From Paenibacillus humicola (GTDB lineage: Bacteria > Bacillota > Bacilli > Paenibacillales > Paenibacillaceae): a stretch of 64,000 nt of DNA. Made by a program: the position numbers and the translations under genes. This document shows positions 23,863 to 31,412 of this stretch, one piece after another (position 1 is the stretch's first letter; each line of letters opens with the position of its first letter). The stretch covers positions 5,711,501 to 5,775,500 of the forward strand of contig NZ_JAQGPL010000001.1 in the NCBI RefSeq assembly GCF_028826105.1, read 5' to 3'. Under the pieces are notes generated by a model. It worked only from the letters and a program-made list of their open reading frames with translations, had not been told where the DNA came from and did not search any database.

Positions 23863-25539
23863 ATGAAACGGTTCCGAAATCTTGTGCTCGCGCTGTCGCT
23901 TGGCGCCGCGATGCTGGTGCCGACGGCATTCGCCTCGGCGGACGCGGCGACGACCGGCCAGGGCGACGTGAAGACGGACGCGCAGACGGCCGCCGGGCTC
24001 GGGCTGCTGACCGGGGACGGCAGCGGCGTGAACGACGCGTATCTGGCCAAAGGCTCGACGCGCATTCAAGCGGCGATCATCTCGCTCCGGCTTCAAGGCA
24101 AGCTGAGCGACGCAACCGCTTACAAAGGGGGCGGCAATTTTGCCGACGCCAAGCTTGTAGGCAAAAGCAACCAAGCGATTATGGCTTTTCTGAAAAACCA
24201 CCCCGAATACGGCTGGAACGGCATCGGCGGAAACCGCTTCGATCCGCTCTCGCCGATCAGCGCCCAGCAGCTTTACAAAGTGCTGCTTGAAGCTTCCGGC
24301 TACAAGTCCGGCAAGGACTTCGCTTATGCCGACACCGAGACGTTCGCCGCCGGCAAAGGACTGACGCAAATTGCCGGCGTACATGCGCTTACGAATTCGA
24401 ATATCGCGACCGCGCTGGTCGAGGCGCTGTCCGCCACGACCGCCCACGGCGATACGCTGTTCGATATGCTGAAGAGCGGCAAAGTGATTCCGGCCTCGGC
24501 GGCGATGCCGCAGGGCGAGCGGATCGGCATGCGGACCGACGCCAAGCTCGGCACGTATTTCACGGATAAGAAAGGCCGCACGCTTTACTTCTACTCGAAG
24601 GACTCCCAGGATTTGAACTCCTGCCAAGGACAGTGCATCGCCAACTGGCCGGTGTTCGCATCGGAACATCTGCAAATCCCGGCCGGCCTGAACCCGGCTG
24701 ACTTTACCGTACTTACCCGCACGGACGGCACGAAGCAGTGGATGTATAAAGGCTGGCCGCTGTATTATTTCGTGAAAGACGCCAAAGCGGGCGACGTGCT
24801 CGGCGAAGGAGTCGGCGGCGTCTGGTTTGTCGCCAAATCCGATTACTCCGTCATGCTCGGCTCGAATACGGACCTCGGCAACTACTTGACCGACGATCAT
24901 GGACGCACCTTGTACTATTTTACGAAAGACATGCCGGGCATGAGCGCCTGCGACGGCACCTGCCTCGCTAACTGGCCGGTATACGGCAAATCGGGCGGCA
25001 GCGTCCCGTCTACGCTGAATAAAGCCGATTTCGGCACGATCACGCGCGCCGACGGCACCAAGCAGGCGACGTTCAAAGGCTATCCGCTGTATTATTTCGT
25101 CAAAGATATGGCTCACGGCGACGTGACCGGCCAAAATGTCGGCAGCGTCTGGTTCGTTATCGATCCGGCCAAATTCATGCCGGCCGGCAGCGGCGACATG
25201 ATGGGGTCCGGATCGAACGCGGGCGGCGGAACGGGCACAGGAACGGGCACGGGAAGCGGAACGAGCGCCGGCGATCAGTCCAACGTCAAAACGTACCATA
25301 TCGACATCAAGGATTATTCGTTCGGATCAGGCCCGCTGACGGTCGAAGCCGGCTCCAAAATCGTCTTCACCAACATGGACGACGTCAAGCACAATGCGGT
25401 TGCGGTCGACGGCAGCTTCAAGATTCCGCTGCTGGCAAAAGGCGAGTCCGCGACGATCACGCTCGACAAGCCCGGCACCTACGATTACTACTGCGAGCCG
25501 CATAAAAGCTTTATGACCGGCCAAATTATCGTGAAATGA
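23863..25539 (+). CDS. Secreted SLH-like / lipoprotein_15 repeat / cupredoxin fusion
   Basis: A 558-residue exported protein. Residues 1-27 are a signal peptide (cleavage near AFA/SADA). Residues about 35-205 resemble paired S-layer-homology-like modules (GLLTGDGSGVNDAYLAKGSTRIQAAI, FDPLSPISAQQLYKVLLEASGYK). Two repeats follow (about 225-325 and 333-433), each with YFTD/YLTD..GRTLY, a C-x-x-x-C pair (C254/C258, C363/C367), NWPV and YPLYYFVKD, matching the 'secreted repeat' lipoprotein_15 family. After a Gly-Thr linker, residues 478-558 are a plastocyanin-like cupredoxin with type 1 copper ligands H510, C544, H547 and M551. It likely carries electrons or copper at the cell surface. Its stop overlaps the next gene (ATGA). 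Confidence 0.88.
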   Translation: MKRFRNLVLALSLGAAMLVPTAFASADAATTGQGDVKTDAQTAAGLGLLTGDGSGVNDAYLAKGSTRIQAAIISLRLQGKLSDATAYKGGGNFADAKLVGKSNQAIMAFLKNHPEYGWNGIGGNRFDPLSPISAQQLYKVLLEASGYKSGKDFAYADTETFAAGKGLTQIAGVHALTNSNIATALVEALSATTAHGDTLFDMLKSGKVIPASAAMPQGERIGMRTDAKLGTYFTDKKGRTLYFYSKDSQDLNSCQGQCIANWPVFASEHLQIPAGLNPADFTVLTRTDGTKQWMYKGWPLYYFVKDAKAGDVLGEGVGGVWFVAKSDYSVMLGSNTDLGNYLTDDHGRTLYYFTKDMPGMSACDGTCLANWPVYGKSGGSVPSTLNKADFGTITRADGTKQATFKGYPLYYFVKDMAHGDVTGQNVGSVWFVIDPAKFMPAGSGDMMGSGSNAGGGTGTGTGTGSGTSAGDQSNVKTYHIDIKDYSFGSGPLTVEAGSKIVFTNMDDVKHNAVAVDGSFKIPLLAKGESATITLDKPGTYDYYCEPHKSFMTGQIIVK

Positions 25540-26564
25540 TAAGGCGTATCCGACCGGAATCCATCGCTGCCGCCACCGCCCTGCTCGCGCTGCTTATGCT
25601 CGCCGCGTGCGGCGGCGGAGGCGGCACCTCGTCCGGCCATGATATGGCGGGCATGAATATGCCGGGCGGGCAGGACGCGGACCATGCGCAGGCGGCGGAT
25701 TCGCAGCAAACGGCGGCTGCCGATGCCGAAACCGCCGGCTCGGGCGGCGCGGACGCCGGCGGCGGAACGACAGCCGGTTCCGGCGGCGCGAATGCCGAAG
25801 ACACGGCCGCGGATTCGGCTGGCGCAGCCGGCGGAAGCGCCGCGGCCGATACCGGCGGCAAAGCGGCGGACGCCGCGAAGCCGGCCGGCACGCCGGGCGG
25901 CGGCGGAAGCGGCACCCAAGGCGCCGCTCCGGCCTCTTCTTCCGGCGGAACCGGCGGCACGGCGGCCAAGCCGGCGGGGGCGGCCGATAATGGCGCCGCA
26001 GGAGCGGCCGGCGGAAGCGGCTCGGCCGGGTCTAAGCCGGCGGCGGGAGCGCCGGACAAAGTCGCTGGCACGGCCGGCAGCGGCAGCCCGGCGCCGGCGA
26101 AACCGGCCGCCGGCGGGAGCACTTCGCACGCCGGACATACGGACGGTACCGCCGCTTCATCGGGCCGGACGGCCGGCGATTCAGATTCATCCCCGGGCAA
26201 GACGGCCGGGGCGGGCGGCGGCTCGTCCACCGGGACGGCAGCGGGCGGCGGCTCGTCCGCCGGCACAAGCGCCGGCCAGGCCGCGGACAAACCGGCGGAC
26301 CGGAAGAGCAAGACTTATACCGTCGAAATCGTCAATTTCAGCTTCTCGCCGAACAAGCTGGAGATCAAGCCGGGCGACACCGTCACCTTCATCAACCGGG
26401 ACGAGATCAAGCATTCCGCCACCGCCGACGACAAGTCGTTCGACACCGACCTTCTGGCCAAGGACGAATCGAAAACGGTCGCTTTCGACAAAGAAGGGGA
26501 ATTCAGCTACTACTGCACGCCCCATCCGGGCATGAAGGGAACCATTGTCGTGAAAGCCGGTTAG
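25536..26564 (+). CDS. Cupredoxin lipoprotein with long Ala/Gly linker
   Basis: A 342-residue lipoprotein: lipobox LAAC with Cys at 25, a His/Met cluster (HDMAGMNMPGG, about 35-45) like copper-handling tails, then roughly 200 residues of Ala/Gly/Thr/Ser low complexity, and a plastocyanin-like domain (about 263-342) with copper ligands H293, C327, H330 and M333. The linker would span the thick wall and place the copper domain away from the membrane. It overlaps the upstream cupredoxin gene by four bases, so the two are made together and probably exchange electrons or copper. A strong terminator follows. Confidence 0.88.
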   Translation: MIRRIRPESIAAATALLALLMLAACGGGGGTSSGHDMAGMNMPGGQDADHAQAADSQQTAAADAETAGSGGADAGGGTTAGSGGANAEDTAADSAGAAGGSAAADTGGKAADAAKPAGTPGGGGSGTQGAAPASSSGGTGGTAAKPAGAADNGAAGAAGGSGSAGSKPAAGAPDKVAGTAGSGSPAPAKPAAGGSTSHAGHTDGTAASSGRTAGDSDSSPGKTAGAGGGSSTGTAAGGGSSAGTSAGQAADKPADRKSKTYTVEIVNFSFSPNKLEIKPGDTVTFINRDEIKHSATADDKSFDTDLLAKDESKTVAFDKEGEFSYYCTPHPGMKGTIVVKAG

Positions 26565-26584
26565 TTTTGGACTGTTCATGCCGG

Positions 26585-26620
26585 GCAGGGCGGCCGCACA
26601 AGCGGCTGCCCTGCTTTCGT
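26585..26620 (+). terminator. Terminator of the cupredoxin operon
   Basis: GCAGGGCGGCCGC (26585-26597) pairs with GCGGCTGCCCTGC (26602-26614) over 13 positions with one G-U, loop ACAA, then TTTCGT. It separates the cupredoxin genes from the sigma/anti-sigma pair. Confidence 0.85.
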
Positions 26621-26707
26621 CTCGAACGGTCTCGCCATCATGCTGCCGATCGGGTATGATGAAACGGGCTGCATTTTAACCGACCCTACCCTTGGAGGCC
26701 ACGCGGT

Positions 26708-27277
26708 ATGCACAATGTTACCGATTACGAATTGATGCTGCTCGTCAAACGGAAACGGCACGACGCGCTGTCCGCGCTGTACGACCGGTACGCCTCCCTT
26801 GTGTACTCGTTTGCCTGGAAGTCGCTGAAGAACGAGCAGGCGGCGCGCGACATCGTGCAAAGCGTATTCGTCCGGCTCTGGACGACCGAATCCGAATACG
26901 ACCCGAATAAGGGCCGGTTTACGAGCTGGCTGATTACGATTACCCGCAACATTACGACTGACTGGCTGCGCAAGGAGCGGCGGCTGGCCGAAGGGATCGT
27001 GCCTTTCGAGCCCGAGGAGCTCGAGCGGCTCCCGGATACGGCCCATGCCTCGCCCGAAGCGCGCGTCGAGCGGGAGGCGCTGAAGGAGCAAATCCGGGAT
27101 GCCTATCAATACTTGTCCAAGCAGCAGATTGAGCTGGTCGAGCATTTTTATTGGCAGGGATACAGCCTCAGCGAGCTGGCCGCACTTTATAAAGAACCGC
27201 TGGGTACGGTGAAAAACCGGCTTCACCAAACCTTAAAAATATTGCGCAGACATCTGGTCGCGGAAGGAGAAGGATGA
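26708..27277 (+). CDS. ECF RNA polymerase sigma factor
   Basis: A 189-residue sigma-70 family factor. Region 2 (about 20-90) includes LYDRYASLVYSFAWKSLKNEQAARDIVQSVFVRLW and the -10 recognising segment GRFTSWLITITRNITTDWLRKERR. Region 4 (about 125-180) reads YLSKQQIELVEHFYWQGYSLSELAALYKEPLGTVKNRLHQTLKILRRHL. It is coupled (ATGA) to an anti-sigma gene and sits directly after the cupredoxin operon, whose upstream region has an AACC-N16-CGTTA element; these proteins are the likely first targets. Similar to the SigK/SigM-type group paired with RskA-like anti-sigma factors. Confidence 0.92.
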   Translation: MHNVTDYELMLLVKRKRHDALSALYDRYASLVYSFAWKSLKNEQAARDIVQSVFVRLWTTESEYDPNKGRFTSWLITITRNITTDWLRKERRLAEGIVPFEPEELERLPDTAHASPEARVEREALKEQIRDAYQYLSKQQIELVEHFYWQGYSLSELAALYKEPLGTVKNRLHQTLKILRRHLVAEGEG

Positions 27278-28038
27278 CGATGCAAAAGAAGGTCCAGCCC
27301 GAATGCAGCTTGTGCCTCGACGTCATATCCGGCATTTGTACGGATGAAGAACGGCTCGCTTTCGAACGTCATCTGCCGGGCTGCGAAGCCTGCCGGGCCG
27401 AGATGGAGGAACTGCGCGTCGTATGGGAGGCGCTGCACGCCAATATGGAACGGATCGAACCGCCGGCGGACCTTAAGCGCCAGGTGATGGACGCCGTCCT
27501 TGCCGAGGACGAGTCGCTTGCCGTTCAAGCCGAACAAAAAATCAGGCGCTCGGCGAGGCTGCGAAAGCGGCTGATGTCCGTCTCCGCCCTTCTGCTGGTC
27601 TTGCTCATTGCCGGCACCGTATGGAACGTCCGGCTTTACCGCGAACGGACGAAGGCTCCGATTCCGATTGAGCAGGCGCTTTCCGCATCGGCCGCGCAAA
27701 TCAAAGAGCTCGTCCCGCTCAAGCCGCAGGCGGAGGCGGAGTCCCGGGCCTACGGGGTTGCCTGCATCGTCGACAACGGGCACAATAAACAGTTTATCGT
27801 TTACGTATTCGGCGCGGCGGCGACCAGCGGCTCGCAGGCTTACCAGGTTTGGCTGGTAAAAGACGGCCAGCGCGAGAGCGCCGGAACGTTCCGCGTCAAA
27901 GCGGACGACCGGGGCATCGGCGTGCTTGCGATGCCGATCGCCTCGGATCGGCTCGCCTTCGACCGGATCGGCATCACGCTCGAGCCGGACGACAAGGGCA
28001 GCTCGCCGCGCGGCGAGCGGATGTTCGCCTCGTCCTAG
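27274..28038 (+). CDS. RskA-like transmembrane anti-sigma factor
   Basis: A 254-residue membrane protein. The N-terminal zinc-binding anti-sigma domain carries the H-x3-C-x2-C motif H33-C37-C40 with an upstream Cys pair (C11, C14). One membrane helix lies at about 100-119. The outer part matches the RskA domain (QAYQVWLVKDGQRESAGTF, ...GITLEPDDKGSSPRGERMF). It would hold the ECF factor inactive until an extracytoplasmic signal triggers its degradation. Its start overlaps the sigma stop; AAGGAG lies a few bases upstream. The redox-capable neighbours make copper or oxidative stress a reasonable guess for the signal. Confidence 0.9.
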   Translation: MTMQKKVQPECSLCLDVISGICTDEERLAFERHLPGCEACRAEMEELRVVWEALHANMERIEPPADLKRQVMDAVLAEDESLAVQAEQKIRRSARLRKRLMSVSALLLVLLIAGTVWNVRLYRERTKAPIPIEQALSASAAQIKELVPLKPQAEAESRAYGVACIVDNGHNKQFIVYVFGAAATSGSQAYQVWLVKDGQRESAGTFRVKADDRGIGVLAMPIASDRLAFDRIGITLEPDDKGSSPRGERMFASS

Positions 28039-28086
28039 CCGTCCTCCATGCCGGCCGGAATCGGTTTTCACGGTCAAAAATCATCG

Positions 28087-28125
28087 GCGGACCGGGCAGA
28101 AGCTTAAGCCCGGCCGCCGCTTGTT
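28087..28125 (+). terminator. Terminator after anti-sigma gene
   Basis: GCGG-A-CCGGGC (28087-28097) pairs with GCCCGG-CCGC (28108-28117), a 10-bp stem with one bulged A, followed by CGCTTGTTTG. It lies 48 bp after the anti-sigma stop. Confidence 0.65.
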
Positions 28126-28147
28126 TGATGTCCGGGTCCTCACGAAA

Positions 28148-28162
28148 GTTAACATATCTAAC
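28148..28162. promoter_or_regulatory. GTTA-N7-TAAC element, distal copy before formamidase
   Basis: GTTAACATATCTAAC carries the same half-sites and spacing as the elements flanking pucR. It lies 191 bp before the formamidase ATG and 168 bp (about 16 turns) from the proximal copy. Confidence 0.55.
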
Positions 28163-28315
28163 ACGAAAAACGATCAGCCGCCGTTTATTGCCTTCCGGTG
28201 CTGCCTGGTTCACCGATTGTTTGTCCTTATTACATAATTGGTGGAAATCCCGTTGGTCGCCTTACAAATTTAATGGCTCACCCTCCTCATTTCCAAAAAA
28301 TATGGTAGAATTGAT

Positions 28316-28330
28316 GTTATAAAACTTAAC
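28316..28330. promoter_or_regulatory. GTTA-N7-TAAC element, proximal copy before formamidase
   Basis: GTTATAAAACTTAAC, extended by GAT/ATC to the 21-bp inverted repeat GATGTTA-N7-TAACATC (28313-28333). It ends 23 bp before the formamidase ATG and shares architecture with the pucR-flanking elements. Confidence 0.65.
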
Positions 28331-28353
28331 ATCTTTAGGAGCGTGATCGTCTT

Positions 28354-29352
28354 ATGTCTCGTTCAACGCACGCCGACCATATTTTACAATCAACGCCCGA
28401 TACGGTCGTCAGAGGTTACCTGTCTCCATTCGTAAAGCCTGCACTGCGTATTTATCCGGGGGAAACCGTGCAGATCGATACCGTCACCGGTGCCGGCGTG
28501 CCGCAGGAGGACCCCGAAGGCTTTTTCAACGAACAGGGCATCCCCTTCTCCGATTCCGTTCAAGCGATTGTCGACATCGTGAAGAACGTGGAGGGGAGGG
28601 GGCATATTCTGACCGGACCGGTCTATATCGAAGGCGCGGAACCCGGCGATATGCTGGAGATTCGCATTCTGGACCTCAAGCTGCGGGATCTTTATGCCGT
28701 CAACCGGGCCAGACCCGGAGCCGGGGCTTTGCCCGATCTGGCTCAAGAGACGTATACCAAGGTGATTTCGTACGACATGGAAAGAAATACGGCCCTCTTC
28801 AACGAAAACATCGACATCCCGCTGGCCCCTTTTATGGGAGTGATGGGATTGGCTGCAACTGAGAAAGTCCCTTCGGGTCCCCCGGGCCGTTTCGGCGGTA
28901 ACCTGGATTTGAAGGAGCTCACGAAAGGGGCCACGCTTTTTCTGCCGGTTATGGTTGAAGGCGGTTTGTTTTACACGGGGGATGCGCACGGCGCGCAAGG
29001 AAACGGGGAAGCCAACATCAACGGGCTGGAGACCTCGTTGATCGGCGTTTTCGAGTTTATTTTGCACAAAGGAACCTCGCTGCAGTGGCCGACGGCGGAA
29101 ACGCCGACCCATTTTATCGTGATGGGGCTGGACGAAGACCTGAATATTGCCGCGCGCATCGCCGTAGAGGAAGCGATCCGTTTTTTGTCGGGGAGAATGG
29201 GTCTGTCTCCGATGGATGCTTACGCCCTGTCCAGCCTTGCCGTCGATTTTGAAGTCACCCAATTGGTAAACGGCGTCAAAGGTGTCCACGGGATGATCGC
29301 AAAAAAACTGTTTAAAAACCTGGAAGATACGTATTGGGCCAAAACGACTTGA
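28354..29352 (+). CDS. Acetamidase/formamidase family protein
   Basis: A 332-residue enzyme of the FmdA/AmdA family, which hydrolyses formamide, acetamide or related short amides to ammonia and the acid. Recognisable blocks are the opening 'PALRIYPGETVQIDT', the core GHILTGPVYIEGAEPGDMLEIRILDL, PSGPPGRFGGNLDLKELTKG, LPVMVEGGLFYTGDAHGAQGNGE and the C-terminal PMDAYALSSLAVDFEVTQLVNGVKGVHGMI. RBS AGGAGCG precedes the ATG. It is monocistronic. Two GTTA-N7-TAAC elements upstream link it to the PucR-region genes 9 kb away, consistent with nitrogen release from small amides. Confidence 0.9.
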   Translation: MSRSTHADHILQSTPDTVVRGYLSPFVKPALRIYPGETVQIDTVTGAGVPQEDPEGFFNEQGIPFSDSVQAIVDIVKNVEGRGHILTGPVYIEGAEPGDMLEIRILDLKLRDLYAVNRARPGAGALPDLAQETYTKVISYDMERNTALFNENIDIPLAPFMGVMGLAATEKVPSGPPGRFGGNLDLKELTKGATLFLPVMVEGGLFYTGDAHGAQGNGEANINGLETSLIGVFEFILHKGTSLQWPTAETPTHFIVMGLDEDLNIAARIAVEEAIRFLSGRMGLSPMDAYALSSLAVDFEVTQLVNGVKGVHGMIAKKLFKNLEDTYWAKTT

Positions 29353-29449
29353 TTCGATTCGATTCCGTTGCGATTGCTACCTTTTCCACTTATCAAATCT
29401 GGCCGCATATTCTTTTGTATCTTCATATTTGAGCTGATTTCCAGGACCG

Positions 29450-29818
29450 TTACCGGATACCGTGCAGAGCGCGAAGCGCATCCTGCCTATCGCTCAGGAA
29501 GAATACCTGCTTGCCGTTGTTGCACTCATAAATAAAATCCTTCAGACTTTTGCTGTTGTACGCATCGAAATCGCCAACAATCGCAAGCTTCACGTTGTAG
29601 TTCGCATACTTCTGCAGGACATCGCCGGCAAGTCCGGTTCTCAGCTCGAAGAAATTCTTCGTAACATTCGATTCGTTGATGATGATTTTATGGCAATCAT
29701 GGTTGTACGAAAGGGACGCCATGAAATCCAGCGCATCTTGGGCATCGCGGATAATTAGATCGGCACTTTCGACAATTGCGACCTTGGATTGACCCTGTTG
29801 GTCGACCGTAATCTTCAT
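29450..29818 (-). CDS. DUF4180 domain protein
   Basis: A 122-residue protein matching the DUF4180 pattern throughout: a first strand pair (VAIVESADLIIRDAQDALDFMASLSYNHDCHKIIINESNVTKNFFELRTGLAGDVLQKYANY), then LAIVGDF and SKSLKDFIYECNNGKQVFFLSD. The fold is probably a STAS-like alpha/beta domain; function is unknown. It follows the glycosyltransferase gene by 38 bp and may be cotranscribed. Confidence 0.85.
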   Translation of the reverse strand: MKITVDQQGQSKVAIVESADLIIRDAQDALDFMASLSYNHDCHKIIINESNVTKNFFELRTGLAGDVLQKYANYNVKLAIVGDFDAYNSKSLKDFIYECNNGKQVFFLSDRQDALRALHGIR

Positions 29819-29856
29819 GGGCGTTCCGCCTTTCGGTGATTTTACCGGTCCGAAGC

Positions 29857-31044
29857 TTAATCAAACTTCACCCGGTCCACGCGGCGCATATGTTCCTTGA
29901 GTTCGTTCAGCGGATAGAACGTGCCTCGCCAATACATGCCTTTTCGCTTCTCGGCCAGAAATGCGGAGCGAGCCAGTACCCATAGGCAAAGCAAAACGGC
30001 AACCGGAAAGAGCGCGATCTCGACCGGTTTATAGACCGCTTCCTTCGTCAAGGAGTACCCGTACAGAACGAGCATGCATAAGATCGCTAACAGGTGAACG
30101 GCCAGAACCCATCCCGATAGGAACCACACCATCACATAAGGAGCAACGCCCAACAGCAGCAGGCCGATGATCGCCGAAGCGACAAAGAAGAGGTTATAGC
30201 GAAAGCCGGCGTAAACGTTTTTCTCCAGACCGCGCATGGCCTGGTGAAAGCTCTCGTACCACTCGACTTCGATATGGCCGATTCCCATGCGAAATCTCTG
30301 TTTGAGTCCGGCTTTCTTGACCATCGTACCCAGCTGCAGGTCATCGTCGGGGGCCATGGAGATGCTTTGATGCGTGCCGATTTTTCGATACGCGTCGCGC
30401 GAAATCAAATTAAAGGCGCCAATCCCGAGGCCCTCTTTGCGCTGGGTATCGAGGTTTGCTTTCCACGCCCGCAGGTAAAGAATGATAAAAAAGATAAAGT
30501 AATGGACGAACAGCCGCAGCACCAGCGTTTTTGAGATGAAGCGCGGGGACAGGGTCAAATGATCGATTTTTTCGTGCAGCACGTCAGACATCGCGTCACG
30601 CAGTGCATTCGGTTGAAATATCACGTCGGCATCCGTAAACAGCAAATAGTCCCCTTTTGAAGCCAAATAGCCTTGATACAGCGCATGGTTTTTACCCAGC
30701 CAGCCTTCAGGCAGTGCCGTAATTTGAACGACGTTCAGCTTCGAATGGCCGGCCTGCACCAGCCGGTCCAGCTCCAGCTGGGTCCCATCCGTCGAACGGT
30801 CGTTGACGACGACGATTTCATAGTCGGGGTAATCCAGCTCCATCAAACGAAGCAGCGTTGTTCCGATTTTGGGCGCCTCGTCCTTCACGGCCACGACGAT
30901 CGAAACCTTCGGATAAAGCTTTAAAGCTTTGCCCGCAGGAAGCCGTTCAACCAGCTTCAAGCCCCGGTAAGAGATCGCCAAATGATAACCCCAGTACGCC
31001 AGGGAGACAAGCCCGACAACCGCCGCGATCAGCTCAAAAACCAT
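29857..31044 (-). CDS. Membrane glycosyltransferase, family 2
   Basis: A 395-residue protein with an N-terminal membrane anchor (about 1-20), a GT-A catalytic domain (about 45-270) and three to four C-terminal helices. The nucleotide-sugar and metal motifs are VSIVVAVKDEAPKI, DYEIVVVNDRSTDGT, LLFTDADVIF (DxD) and the acceptor/base region MAPDDDLQLG followed by a (Q/R)xxRW-like segment. Such enzymes make membrane glycolipids or carotenoid/hopanoid glycosides; the substrate is not evident. It lies in the same direction as the DUF4180 gene. Confidence 0.88.
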   Translation of the reverse strand: MVFELIAAVVGLVSLAYWGYHLAISYRGLKLVERLPAGKALKLYPKVSIVVAVKDEAPKIGTTLLRLMELDYPDYEIVVVNDRSTDGTQLELDRLVQAGHSKLNVVQITALPEGWLGKNHALYQGYLASKGDYLLFTDADVIFQPNALRDAMSDVLHEKIDHLTLSPRFISKTLVLRLFVHYFIFFIILYLRAWKANLDTQRKEGLGIGAFNLISRDAYRKIGTHQSISMAPDDDLQLGTMVKKAGLKQRFRMGIGHIEVEWYESFHQAMRGLEKNVYAGFRYNLFFVASAIIGLLLLGVAPYVMVWFLSGWVLAVHLLAILCMLVLYGYSLTKEAVYKPVEIALFPVAVLLCLWVLARSAFLAEKRKGMYWRGTFYPLNELKEHMRRVDRVKFD

Positions 31045-31062
31045 CGAGTTTGCGCCTCCTCC

Positions 31063-31341
31063 TCATTCCGGCTGCGTGCCGAACCGCTTGGCCGACCGCA
31101 GGCGGGCACGGGCGGCTTCAACCTCCCGGCTGCGCGGCCCGGCATTCGTAACAAGTGACTGCAGCAGCGTGCGGGCGGCCCCGGTCACTTCTTCGACAGC
31201 GCGCTGGAACGCCTCCTCGTTCGCCTTCGATGGGGTATTAAAGCCCGAAAGCTTGCGTACGAACTGGAGCGAGGCAGCCCGAATTTCATCGTCGGTCGCC
31301 GGGGGATCGAAATTGAACAGCGTTTTAATGTTGCGGCACAT
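31063..31341 (-). CDS. DUF2277 domain protein
   Basis: A 92-residue protein starting MCRNIKTLFNFDPPATDDEIRAASLQFVRKLSGF, the hallmark of DUF2277, with the conserved Cys at position 2 and a helical remainder. The ATG at 31341 has AAAGGAG nine bases upstream; the open frame to 31446 is unused. Function is unknown; relatives are small cytosolic proteins. It sits 71 bp after the histidine kinase gene. Confidence 0.88.
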   Translation of the reverse strand: MCRNIKTLFNFDPPATDDEIRAASLQFVRKLSGFNTPSKANEEAFQRAVEEVTGAARTLLQSLVTNAGPRSREVEAARARLRSAKRFGTQPE

Positions 31342-31412
31342 GGCGTATTGCTCCTTTCCCTTCCGTTGGTTTATGTTCATTATACTATCCGATTGCGGAC
31401 TGCCCAACCGTT

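Noticed and set aside
25526..26311. Minus-strand low-complexity frame opposite the cupredoxin lipoprotein
   Set aside because: Pro/Ala-rich product mirrors the Ala/Gly repeats of the real gene; no start signal.
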